Below are positions 41,749-48,601 of a DNA stretch of 64,000 nt, in pieces (position 1 is the stretch's first letter; the number at the start of each line of letters is the position of its first letter). The notes beneath the pieces are model-generated. The model was not told the origin of the DNA. It searched no databases and saw nothing but the letters and a program-made list of their open reading frames with translations. Position numbers and translations under genes: made by a program. The DNA is from Acinetobacter sp. Ac_5812 (GTDB taxonomy: Bacteria; Pseudomonadota; Gammaproteobacteria; Pseudomonadales; Moraxellaceae), in assembly GCF_013072695.1 (NCBI RefSeq), contig NZ_LXUK01000027.1:62001-126000 (forward strand), written 5' to 3'.

Positions 41749-41981
41749 CGCCCTTCTCCGTCACGCTTGGTCACGTTCTCTAAACGCTTGATCTCGTCAT
41801 TGATGTACCAAACTGCTTTCTGTAGGTCTTGTACTTGGCTATCTGAATCTTTAAGACCTGCGCGCCATAAATATTTGATAGCATTACCAATATTAAAGTT
41901 ACGGTGTCTTGTAATCTCGATACACTCAACACCACTTGGATCACTTGTGTAGTGCTTTGGATGATTCACGTTGTCGTTCAT
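41745..41981 (-). CDS. DUF3310 family phage protein
   Basis: 78 residues with the DUF3310 signature in order: NHPKHYTS, GVECIEI, NFNIGNAIKYLWRAGLK, and LQKAVWYINDEI. Widespread in phages; biochemical function not established. Overlaps both neighbours by 4 bases. Confidence 0.82.
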   Translation of the reverse strand: MNDNVNHPKHYTSDPSGVECIEITRHRNFNIGNAIKYLWRAGLKDSDSQVQDLQKAVWYINDEIKRLENVTKRDGEGR

Positions 41982-42061
41982 GCCATCTCTCCAACTACAC
42001 GCTGCACTTTGCCTTTACCGCGCTGATTTGCACGTCTACGATTACAGGCAACGCAATTCAT
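41978..42061 (-). CDS. 27-residue CxxC microprotein
   Basis: A very short frame (MNCVACNRRRANQRGKGKV...) exactly filling the space between two genes with an ATGA overlap at each end, which argues for translation. CVAC plus Arg/Lys-rich sequence suggests a metal- or nucleic-acid-binding peptide. Chance cannot be excluded at this size. Confidence 0.4.
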   Translation of the reverse strand: MNCVACNRRRANQRGKGKVQRVVGEMA

Positions 42062-42381
42062 GTTTTGGACATAGCGATAAGTGCTCTTGCAAACTGCGCA
42101 CTCTTGACCGTGATAGAAGATTTCGCCTTTCTTCTGAGCTCCCTGCGTGCTTCACCTGAAAGGCGCACACGTTTAGTTTTCTGTTGTGTGTTGCCATTGA
42201 AAGTTTCAACATGAAAGCGTTGGTCCATATTCAAATCTTTGATCTGACCACCATTAGCCAACCAAGCTTCAATTTCAGAATTAAGCTCTGCACTTAAGGC
42301 CTTCTTGTTTTCAATCATTCCGCTTTCATTGCTAAGTGCTTGTTGACGTTTGACGCACTGGATTAAGTCTTGTCCGTTCAT
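42058..42381 (-). CDS. Unknown protein with basic C-terminus
   Basis: 107 residues; the C-terminal half is basic (KTKRVRLSGEARRELRRKAK) and may bind nucleic acid. Overlaps flanking genes by 4 bases each. No family recognised. Confidence 0.5.
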   Translation of the reverse strand: MNGQDLIQCVKRQQALSNESGMIENKKALSAELNSEIEAWLANGGQIKDLNMDQRFHVETFNGNTQQKTKRVRLSGEARRELRRKAKSSITVKSAQFARALIAMSKT

Positions 42382-42617
42382 TGCTTATCTCCAAAAAGCT
42401 GCATGGTCTTATCAGTTGCAAAGTAGAGATGGTTACGCCCAACCTTCTTGTAGTCCAACCATCCAGATTCTTTTAATGCCTTTGTAATTCGTTGTACTGT
42501 TCTTCTGCTCATTCCCAAGCGATAAATGATTTCATCTGTGTTTAAAGCTTTATTGCTTTGAGCAAACTGACTAAGCACAAAGACCATTGAATCGAATATT
42601 TCGGTGTAATTGCTCAC
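42378..42617 (-). CDS. Winged-helix DNA-binding protein
   Basis: 79 residues. LNTDEIIYRLGMSRRTVQRITKALKESGWL is a helix-turn-helix and recognition helix, followed by the wing NHLYFATD. It may regulate early genes or assist the helicase. Overlaps dnaB-like stop by 4 bases. Confidence 0.65.
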   Translation of the reverse strand: MSNYTEIFDSMVFVLSQFAQSNKALNTDEIIYRLGMSRRTVQRITKALKESGWLDYKKVGRNHLYFATDKTMQLFGDKQ

Positions 42618-43936
42618 GCTGCACCTCCAACTTCTTCCTTAATCGAAGCAAAACGACAGATATCTAAACGGTCTAGAACACGCACTACTCCGCGCTTGCC
42701 ATGTCGGTTTTTCGCAACAATGATTTCTGTAATGCCACTTGGTAATTCGTCATCTGAATGGAGAATTGGATGAGCCAAGATGATTTGATCTGCATCCTGC
42801 TCAATCTGACCTGACTCTTTGAGATCAGAAGCCTTTGGCCGCTTACCCTTCTCTGATTCACGGTTTAACTGAGCCAAAGCAATCACTGGGCAATTGAACT
42901 CCTTAGCCAATGCTTTTAAATCACGGCTAATTGAGCTTACTTCTTGATAGCGGTCTTTTTTGCTTGGGTCGCGTACTAACTGCAAGTAATCAACAACAAT
43001 GCACCCAAGGCGCTTATATTTGCGTTTAGCCTTACGTGCATAAGAATGGATTTCAGCAATCGTTGGCTTCTGCTTATCTTCGATATGAATTGGTAATTGG
43101 CTGAAACGCTTTTGAGCATCCGCAAACTGGCCTAACATCCCATCAAACAGCTCTGCATTGTGAATATTGTCATACGGGATATACGTCAAAGCTGAGATAC
43201 AACGATTTGTGAATGTCTCAACATCCATTTCCGCTGATACCACAAGGACTGGTTCTCGGTACTGGATTGCAGTCTGGATCACAAGCATTTGAGCGAGTGT
43301 TGACTTACCTGAGCCTGGACGACCTCCAACGACACAGAAGTGACCCTTTTGAATCATCCCTATCAGGTGATCAACATGAGTAAGGTTGAATTGCACACCA
43401 GTATATTGCTTGTTTGCCTTAGCCTCAGCCTTTTGGATCAGCCGATCAGTCGCGCGTGTGATAGCTTCCTCAAATGTGAAACTAGACTTCTCAACATCAT
43501 TTCCAGTCTTTTTCCCATCAAGAATCGATTCAGCTGCAATGTGAATATCTGGAATGGTTAGGTCTTGCGAAATTTGAGCGATACTTTCACCCATTTTCTC
43601 AACTTCACGGTGAGCTTTGAACTTATTGAGTTCAGCCGTATACGACTCAAGATTGTAAAAACTCGAAGGTGCTTCACTGCTCATTTGAAGCAAGTATTCA
43701 GAACCACCCATCAAATGAATTACATTTTTCTGTTTAAGCTGTTGTTCAACCATTACGAAATCATACGGTTTGCTTTCATTGGCCAATTCAGCAATTGCTT
43801 TGAAAATTTGCTTATGACGCTCTGGGAAGAAGCATTCTTCATCAAGATCATTGCTCACCACATCAAACGAGTTCGCAACTGTCATGAGTGCTGTAAGTAC
43901 AGCTTGTTCCATTGGGATATTGTGGATATGACTCAT
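42614..43936 (-). CDS. dnaB: Replicative DNA helicase, DnaB family
   Basis: 440 residues from the ATG at 43936 (TAATG with the initiator stop). N-terminal DnaB_N domain (IPMEQAVLTALM, FFPERHKQIFKAI) and RecA-like helicase domain: Walker A GGRPGSGKST near 204-213, Walker B GCIVVDYLQL, H3 region IALAQLNRESEKGKRP and H4 IEQDADQIILAH. Corresponds to P22 gene 12, so the phage brings its own fork helicase. Confidence 0.92.
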   Translation of the reverse strand: MSHIHNIPMEQAVLTALMTVANSFDVVSNDLDEECFFPERHKQIFKAIAELANESKPYDFVMVEQQLKQKNVIHLMGGSEYLLQMSSEAPSSFYNLESYTAELNKFKAHREVEKMGESIAQISQDLTIPDIHIAAESILDGKKTGNDVEKSSFTFEEAITRATDRLIQKAEAKANKQYTGVQFNLTHVDHLIGMIQKGHFCVVGGRPGSGKSTLAQMLVIQTAIQYREPVLVVSAEMDVETFTNRCISALTYIPYDNIHNAELFDGMLGQFADAQKRFSQLPIHIEDKQKPTIAEIHSYARKAKRKYKRLGCIVVDYLQLVRDPSKKDRYQEVSSISRDLKALAKEFNCPVIALAQLNRESEKGKRPKASDLKESGQIEQDADQIILAHPILHSDDELPSGITEIIVAKNRHGKRGVVRVLDRLDICRFASIKEEVGGAA

Positions 43937-44775
43937 TACCAATCCCCCATGTCAGCTTCAAAGCTTTCAGGATTGATAGCTTGTGTGTTGTCTTGTGCAG
44001 CTTGTTTGAATAGTTTTTCAGTGAGTTTGAAATCTCGCTTCACCCACTTCACGAAGTTTGAATACATTTGGTTTGGTGTTACTGCACCAGTATGGATTTT
44101 GCTTTCGTAATGAGGATTAATTTCAAGTAGTAATTCTTCGACCTGAGCTTGATTGATTTTTGGCAACCCTGATCTTTGCATCCAAGAATTGAGTTGATGT
44201 AAATCTGGTTGCCAAATATTTAAAACTTCATCGACTGGATTTCCATGCTCATCACTTTCTTTTAAGTTTATTTTCTTTTCTTTTACAGAGTGACATTTGA
44301 TGCTACTAGTTCCAGTATCATTTGATGTTACTAGTCTAGGTACATTTGATGTAACTACTTTTAATGCACCAGTATCATTTGATGTTACTAGTTCAATAGA
44401 AAATCTTGACTCAAAAGTTACTTCATAGCTTTTAGATTTCCCCAAAGTTTTTGTGATTTTTACAAGGTTGTACTTTGCTAAATCAGACATAGCTTTTCTG
44501 ACAGTTCTCTTGTCTTTAAAGCCTGCTAATTTCAAGATTAATGATTCACCAATAGCTTTGTTTTCTTCATGAAAGCCCTTGATATGCCTATTAAGCAAAA
44601 CTAGACACTTGATGGCCTCACCACTTAAAACAGCTAAATAACCTTCATCACAAACAAAATTAGGCAATGGTGTATAACCATCTTCTTTTTTGGACATGGC
44701 TTTTTGCTCATTCCTTTTTGCTGTGCTTGGATGAATGTCTACATTCTCCAAAGGCATAATTTTTAATGCACTCAT
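43936..44775 (-). CDS. Replication initiation protein (O-like, DnaT-like C-terminus) containing the origin
   Basis: 279 residues from the ATG at 44775 (TGATG with the upstream stop). Residues ~30-125 form a winged-helix region (YTPLPNFVCDEGYLAVLSGE, DKRTVRKAMSDLAKYNLVKI). The middle (VTSNDTG repeated) is encoded by four DNA iterons. The C-terminal WQPDLHQLNSWMQRSGLPKI to NFVKWVKRDF resembles the DnaT C-terminal domain that delivers helicase and binds ssDNA. Upstream of and coupled to dnaB, as gene 18 and 12 in P22. Confidence 0.78.
   Translation of the reverse strand: MSALKIMPLENVDIHPSTAKRNEQKAMSKKEDGYTPLPNFVCDEGYLAVLSGEAIKCLVLLNRHIKGFHEENKAIGESLILKLAGFKDKRTVRKAMSDLAKYNLVKITKTLGKSKSYEVTFESRFSIELVTSNDTGALKVVTSNVPRLVTSNDTGTSSIKCHSVKEKKINLKESDEHGNPVDEVLNIWQPDLHQLNSWMQRSGLPKINQAQVEELLLEINPHYESKIHTGAVTPNQMYSNFVKWVKRDFKLTEKLFKQAAQDNTQAINPESFEADMGDW
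44250..44392 (-). repeat. Iteron replication origin inside the initiator gene
   Basis: Four 17-bp direct repeats of CATTTGATGTTACTAGT type at 44294-44310, 44319-44335, 44343-44359 and 44376-44392 (two identical, the others with one to three changes), followed on the coding-strand 3' side by a purine-rich A+T block at about 44250-44290. Same layout as lambda ori inside O. Confidence 0.75.
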
Positions 44776-44930
44776 CAGCCACCCCACACAAAACAAGCCA
44801 AGTCAGCTTTAGCTTTTGCCAAAGCAACTGAATTTTCGAGTGTCCGATTAAGCGTGTAAGCCTCAACCGCTTTCTGAAACAAACTAATCTTCCGATTTAG
44901 TTCAATGTCTGCTAATATTTGATAGTTCAT
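44775..44930 (-). CDS. Small protein between Cro and the initiator
   Basis: 51 residues from the ATG at 44930 with AGGAG 7 bases upstream; a longer frame overlaps Cro. Helical (ILADIELNRKISLFQKAVEA, ALAKAKADLACFVWG). It occupies the cII position but shows no helix-turn-helix, so I do not call it CII. Confidence 0.5.
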   Translation of the reverse strand: MNYQILADIELNRKISLFQKAVEAYTLNRTLENSVALAKAKADLACFVWGG

Positions 44931-44954
44931 ACAGTTACTCCTGTGTGAATGACT

Positions 44955-44981
44955 GCCCTTAGTTACCGCTAAGGGCTTTTT
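44955..44981 (-). promoter_or_regulatory. Hairpin at the 3' end of cro (nut-like position)
   Basis: Stem GCCCTTAG / CTAAGGGC with a 6-base loop, overlapping the last cro codons and 24 bases before the next ATG. On the minus strand the A-run precedes the stem, so it is not a good sense terminator. Position corresponds to lambda nutR, and the stem resembles boxB, but no boxA was found. Confidence 0.4.
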
Positions 44982-45186
44982 GTTTTTTTGCTTTAGAAAT
45001 ATTTCTATTCGGAAATTTACGCACTTCATAACAATGATCAATTTGCGAACCGTCTTCTAAAACTGCGTACACTTCACGATTATTTTTTAAAACATGATTT
45101 ATATTGGTTAAATGGCAACCAACCATTTCAGCAACTGCCTCACGCCCATGTTTATCAATCAAAGTGTTTAAAGGAACTGTTTCCAT
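44959..45186 (-). CDS. cro: Cro-type repressor
   Basis: 75 residues from the ATG at 45186. Layout follows lambda Cro: LNTLIDKHGREAVAEMVGCHLTNINHVLKNN is the helix-turn-helix with recognition helix, then VYAVLEDGSQ and VRKFPNRN match the Cro dimer strand and FPS-type C-terminal arm. Transcribed leftwards from the TTGCAA/TATTAT promoter within the operator region, divergent from cI. Confidence 0.85.
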   Translation of the reverse strand: METVPLNTLIDKHGREAVAEMVGCHLTNINHVLKNNREVYAVLEDGSQIDHCYEVRKFPNRNISKAKKQKALSGN

Positions 45187-45189
45187 AAT

Positions 45190-45287
45190 AATAACTATGC
45201 TAGTTAAAACAATTAAAATAATAACACTGCTATTTAGTACTTGCAATAACATTGTTATTTGTTATTTAATAACGCTGTTATTATGAT
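45190..45287. promoter_or_regulatory. OR-like region: four operators, cro and cI promoters
   Basis: Operators of the form AATAACnnnGTTATT at 45190-45204, 45220-45234, 45245-45259 and 45268-45282; the middle two toward cI are perfect palindromes, the cro-proximal ones have degraded right halves. Leftward promoter for cro: TTGCAA (45246-45241), 17 bases, TATTAT (45223-45218). Rightward promoter for cI: TTGTTA (45259-45264), 17 bases, TATGAT (45282-45287). Each promoter overlaps operators. Confidence 0.78.
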
Positions 45288-45322
45288 TTGACCATCAAGG
45301 GCTAAAATTAGAAATGTGCATA

Positions 45323-46069
45323 ATGGCTAGAAGACCACTATCGCTGGAACGTCAACAGGATGCAGACCGATTAAAAAAGGTTTGGGCTGCTTTTCGTGAA
45401 TCACAAAAGTCGGAAGGCAGTAAAGTAACGCAAGAAGATGTTTCTTTTGCGTGTGGATGGGGAACGCAAGGAGCATTCAGTGCTTACTTGAACGCAAGGA
45501 CTCCATTAAACCTAGACGCTCTAATTAAACTTTCAAAATATTTTGGTGTTAATCCTGCTGAGATTAGCCCATCACTTGCCACAGGCATAGAATCTGTATC
45601 TATAGAACAAGAAAATAACGATAAACAAATGATTACTACTAACAAGAGGGCTGGGAGATGGGTGCCAGTAAAGGCTTACAGCAAAATGGGCGATGACGGT
45701 TACTATCAGGATATGGGCTATTTGGGTGATGGTGGAGATGGGTTTGTACCATCTTTAACAGCTGGACCAAATGCCTATGCAGTTAAGGGTAACGGATTAT
45801 CAATGTATCCAGAGATTAGGCACGGATGGTTTGCTGTATGCGATCCTGACGAAAACCCAGTATCTACTGAATTTGTTGAAGTTCGTTTTAAAGATGGCCG
45901 CAGAACAATTAAAGAATACATCACAATTGTAAATAATGTTCTGCATCTAATTGGGGTAAATGGAGAGGTTCGGCTCACCTACGATATGAATGAAATTGAA
46001 GCTATTGTTCCTATCATTGATATTGTTCCGCCAAGTCGACATATGCACGACATTCCACTAAGAAGTTAA
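45323..46069 (+). CDS. cI: CI-type prophage repressor (S24 peptidase)
   Basis: 248 residues from the ATG at 45323. The N-terminal helix-turn-helix domain spans about 1-75 (VTQEDVSFACGWGTQGAFSAYL). Self-cleavage machinery is complete: Ala110-Gly111 cleavage site in RAGRW, catalytic Ser160 in NGLSMYP and Lys197 in RRTIKEY; the 37-residue Ser-Lys spacing equals that of LexA. RecA-stimulated cleavage, hence SOS induction, is predicted; the AntA-type protein is a second possible inactivator. Divergent from cro. Confidence 0.9.
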   Translation: MARRPLSLERQQDADRLKKVWAAFRESQKSEGSKVTQEDVSFACGWGTQGAFSAYLNARTPLNLDALIKLSKYFGVNPAEISPSLATGIESVSIEQENNDKQMITTNKRAGRWVPVKAYSKMGDDGYYQDMGYLGDGGDGFVPSLTAGPNAYAVKGNGLSMYPEIRHGWFAVCDPDENPVSTEFVEVRFKDGRRTIKEYITIVNNVLHLIGVNGEVRLTYDMNEIEAIVPIIDIVPPSRHMHDIPLRS

Positions 46070-46083
46070 TAACAATTCTATTG

Positions 46084-46107
46084 AAACCCGCCTTGTGCGG
46101 GTTTTTT
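46084..46107 (+). terminator. Intrinsic terminator of cI
   Basis: AAACCCGC / GCGGGTTT with a 5-base loop, then T residues, 15 bases after the cI stop. An operator-like sequence (AATAACAATTCTATT, 46068-46082) precedes it. Confidence 0.85.
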
Positions 46108-46149
46108 AATAACTAAAAAAAGATGTGTTAGTAAAATAATTGTAAATTT

Positions 46150-46191
46150 AATAACAATGCTATTGATCTAAAATAATAACATCGTTATTAT
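46150..46191 (+). promoter_or_regulatory. OL-like operators and early rightward promoter
   Basis: Operators AATAACAATGCTATT (46150-46164) and AATAACATCGTTATT (46175-46189), 25 bases apart. Promoter TTGATC (46163-46168), 17 bases, TATTAT (46186-46191); the first operator touches the -35, the second covers the spacer and most of the -10. Confidence 0.7.
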
Positions 46192-46210
46192 AAATCTTAT
46201 CAAGTCACAA

Positions 46211-46246
46211 AAAAGCCCTTCCAGACTCGACATCCAAAGGGCTTTT
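46211..46246 (+). promoter_or_regulatory. Leader hairpin of the early operon (nut-like position)
   Basis: A-run then GCCCTT ... AAGGGC stem with a loop of about 16 bases, 20 bases after the promoter -10 and 20 bases before the first gene. It corresponds in place to lambda nutL. It could also be an attenuator or antisense-oriented terminator. Confidence 0.4.
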
Positions 46247-46266
46247 ACTCAAAGAGCGAGATAAGT

Positions 46267-46650
46267 ATGAACATAAAAAACAGTTTGGTCAAATCCATCG
46301 GCTTTGCAGGCGTAGTAAGTGCATTAACAGCAGCTTATGCGTTCCAACCTGCTAAGCCAACTGAACCAGTCTATGTAATGGCTCCTTTCACTTTCGTTGA
46401 ATTCGAGAAGAAAGATCAGGCTGTATTTGAGACTGCTAATTCTGAGTATGTCTTAGAAGTGGATTTTGAATCTACATACACCAATCACAGCAATGGCGTA
46501 GGTCACAACTGGGATGAAGTAGAAGTCCACCAGATTAAAGACATCCACGTATACAACGAAGATGGCGAAGTACTAAACGCCTATGTTGATCGTCTTGATG
46601 TGCAAGAGATCGTCCAAGTAATCGAACAAGAATTGAGAAAGCCCGCTTAA
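46267..46650 (+). CDS. Secreted or membrane-anchored early protein, unknown
   Basis: 127 residues. N-terminal basic and hydrophobic segment (KNSLVKSIGFAGVVSALTAAYA) acts as a signal peptide or anchor; the remainder is acidic and soluble. First gene of the rightward early operon, under the OL-like operators. A function at the envelope soon after infection is inferred only from this. Confidence 0.6.
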   Translation: MNIKNSLVKSIGFAGVVSALTAAYAFQPAKPTEPVYVMAPFTFVEFEKKDQAVFETANSEYVLEVDFESTYTNHSNGVGHNWDEVEVHQIKDIHVYNEDGEVLNAYVDRLDVQEIVQVIEQELRKPA

Positions 46651-46668
46651 TGGCTTCGGAGAAGAAGA

Positions 46669-46899
46669 ATGACTACTAAATATGATTGGTCAAAGGTTCC
46701 ACACAAGGTCAATTTTATTGCTACTGATGCAAATGGCAGAAAACACGGTTATGTGGTTGAGACTTTTTTAATGATCCTTGCTAATTGCTGGCACTCTTTT
46801 GATAAAAGCATCCCACTTGGTTTTTTGGATTCAGATCTAAATGGTTGTGCGATTTGGGAAAACACTTTAGAGCAACGTCCTACAGGAGAACCACAATGA
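46669..46899 (+). CDS. Small early protein, unknown
   Basis: 76 residues; aromatic-rich centre (ETFLMILANCWHSFDKSI). Overlaps the next frame by 4 bases (ATGA). No family recognised. Confidence 0.5.
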   Translation: MTTKYDWSKVPHKVNFIATDANGRKHGYVVETFLMILANCWHSFDKSIPLGFLDSDLNGCAIWENTLEQRPTGEPQ

Positions 46900-47009
46900 T
46901 CGACCAACAAAAATCAATCAAAGCCTTAATGGTTGTGTTCTTTATGGTGTTTATCGCTTTCCTTTATGTTCTGTATGCGCATATCTGCCCTGCTGTGATG
47001 GGAGTTTGA
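46896..47009 (+). CDS. 37-residue single-span membrane peptide
   Basis: ATGA overlap with the upstream stop and 1 base from the next start. One membrane helix (ALMVVFFMVFIAFLYVLYA) with a short polar N-terminus. Unknown; similar small membrane peptides are common in early operons of temperate phages. Confidence 0.45.
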   Translation: MIDQQKSIKALMVVFFMVFIAFLYVLYAHICPAVMGV

Positions 47010-47010
47010 G

Positions 47011-47283
47011 ATGAAAACTAAAGCTCATTTAACAGCTCTAATCATGAAGAAGTGTGTTGAGTTGAAGGTGGAAAAGAAAATTGATGCCTTCTGTAACTTC
47101 CAAGCCCACTGCAACCTTCTAGAAATTGAAGTTTATAAAAACTGGGATGTCGACAGTAAAAACACATTATATCGAGCAAGTATTCACATCGATGGAAGTT
47201 GGAATACAGATGATCATGCAAGCAACTTTGAGCAAGTTATTGAAGATCTGAGCGCCATTTATCTTGGTCTTGGAATTGAATAG
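47011..47283 (+). CDS. Small early protein, unknown
   Basis: 90 residues with alternating strand-like sequence (NLLEIEVYKNWDVDSKNTLY, ASIHIDGSW) and an acidic helical end. No family recognised. Confidence 0.5.
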   Translation: MKTKAHLTALIMKKCVELKVEKKIDAFCNFQAHCNLLEIEVYKNWDVDSKNTLYRASIHIDGSWNTDDHASNFEQVIEDLSAIYLGLGIE

Positions 47284-47292
47284 GTGATTGAG

Positions 47293-48135
47293 ATGAAAAA
47301 CTACAAAATCAAAGCGAATGATGAGGCTGAAAGTAAAGAGGCTCAGGAGTTGTTTTTTGCCATTGGTGCTGTATGGGCTAGTGGAAGAACTTGTTTTTTT
47401 GATGAAGTGAACAATGGTGAATTTATTTTTTTTGATGGTGAGCATCTGACTACGGGCACAGGTCTTTGCCATAAACAAGAATATAAAGAACTCACCCTAC
47501 CTCAGCTTCGCGACCTTGTTGTTTTGCATCGTAATGATGTGAAGGATACGACTCATGAAGCAGCTTGTGGAACGTATCTATTCTTAGATAGCTCTGGCGA
47601 TTGGCATTTCTTTCATAAGCATGAAGCAGTGTTTTATACGATTGATGGGGATATCTCAACTTTTGTTGATATGCCAATTACATTAATCAAAGAACAAACC
47701 CAACAACCAACAGAACCAGAACAAGGCCTGATTAGTGGAGCTGATGCGTTAAGAGCTTTGGCGGATGGGAAAGAGGTTGAGTTTTATAACCCATCTAAAG
47801 GTAATCAAGGTTGGAAAGATACCGCAGACAGTTTGAGTGCAAAAGAATTTTTTGGTGGTTATTTCGTTTGTTCAGACGATGCCGAACGTATCAACACAAA
47901 GTTCCGTCTCAAACCCCACACCATAACCCTGAGCCTAGAGATTCCAGCTCCTTTTGAGCCGAAGGAAGGCGATGAATTTTATGTAATTCAGCCATGTAAT
48001 GATTCTGGGTGGATGGGCGATAAGTTTGGCTATAAGAAAGGTACTTTTTCCGATATGTGGATTCAATTCGGAGCTTGGCGCACCGAAGAAGAAATCAAGC
48101 AAGTTGTTGCAGCGCTGAGGGGGATTAAGGGATGA
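47293..48135 (+). CDS. Unknown early protein, two-part
   Basis: 280 residues from the ATG at 47293 (a GTG at 47284 is the alternative). N-terminal part (1-135) and C-terminal part (about 145-280), the latter with ISGADALRALADGKEVEFYN and WIQFGAWRTEEEIKQVVAAL, are joined by a Gln/Pro/Glu linker (KEQTQQPTEPEQ). The second half resembles phage proteins that modify or present early-region substrates, but I cannot name a family. Overlaps the next gene by 4 bases. Confidence 0.55.
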   Translation: MKNYKIKANDEAESKEAQELFFAIGAVWASGRTCFFDEVNNGEFIFFDGEHLTTGTGLCHKQEYKELTLPQLRDLVVLHRNDVKDTTHEAACGTYLFLDSSGDWHFFHKHEAVFYTIDGDISTFVDMPITLIKEQTQQPTEPEQGLISGADALRALADGKEVEFYNPSKGNQGWKDTADSLSAKEFFGGYFVCSDDAERINTKFRLKPHTITLSLEIPAPFEPKEGDEFYVIQPCNDSGWMGDKFGYKKGTFSDMWIQFGAWRTEEEIKQVVAALRGIKG

Positions 48136-48410
48136 ACATTCACATTAATCGCCCTCGTTATGCAGCAAAAGACTGCTATCGATTTGAATGTCTGGACTGT
48201 AAGAAAAAGACTTTTGCCCTAGCATTCTTTCAGCATTGGCATGGGTGGCATACCACTTGTTTAAATTGCGGTAGACAGTACGACGATGGCCAATGGGTGA
48301 CTCTAGAGTTTTGCCGTGGCATTCGCAAACAAAATAAAGATTGGGCGAAAAATACTTGGCGCTCTCTTGTTGGTGTAACCAAAACTATTGATATGAAAGG
48401 AGTTTGCTAA
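48132..48410 (+). CDS. Zinc-ribbon-like early protein
   Basis: 92 residues with two CxxC pairs (CLDC near 19, CLNC near 43) typical of a zinc ribbon, flanked by basic and aromatic sequence (FFQHWHGWHTT). Possible nucleic-acid or protein binding. The stop shares a base with the next ATG. Confidence 0.6.
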   Translation: MNIHINRPRYAAKDCYRFECLDCKKKTFALAFFQHWHGWHTTCLNCGRQYDDGQWVTLEFCRGIRKQNKDWAKNTWRSLVGVTKTIDMKGVC

Positions 48411-48592
48411 TGAACGCTCAATCATACATCAAAGAGTTGTCACAGAAAGATTTCAACTCACTTGAACAAGTAGTCGAGTTCGCTTTTCAGTTCAATGTGA
48501 TCAGCTCTCAAGAATACCGTGAATGGCAAGAGACTATCAGAAATGTCGAAGCCAAAAAAACAGAACAACTTTTAAAAGTTTTAGCAGCTTAG
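48410..48592 (+). CDS. Small helical early protein
   Basis: 60 residues from the ATG at 48410 (TAATG). Fully helical (YIKELSQKDFNSLEQVVEFA). Directly upstream of the RecE-like gene; a recombination accessory role is only positional inference. Confidence 0.5.
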   Translation: MNAQSYIKELSQKDFNSLEQVVEFAFQFNVISSQEYREWQETIRNVEAKKTEQLLKVLAA

Positions 48593-48601
48593 GAGATAGT
48601 T

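Noticed and set aside
37851..42617. CRISPR array or anti-CRISPR operon among the small genes
   Set aside because: No regularly spaced repeats. Some tiny unknown proteins could be anti-CRISPRs, but there is no Aca-type regulator or sequence evidence to claim it.
43565..44110. 181-residue plus-strand frame opposite dnaB and the initiator
   Set aside because: Lies wholly antisense to two well-supported genes with clear motifs; Phe/Ile/Cys-rich as expected of a shadow frame.
44775..44930. CII-type activator at the cII position
   Set aside because: The product has no helix-turn-helix and does not look like CII; only position suggests it.
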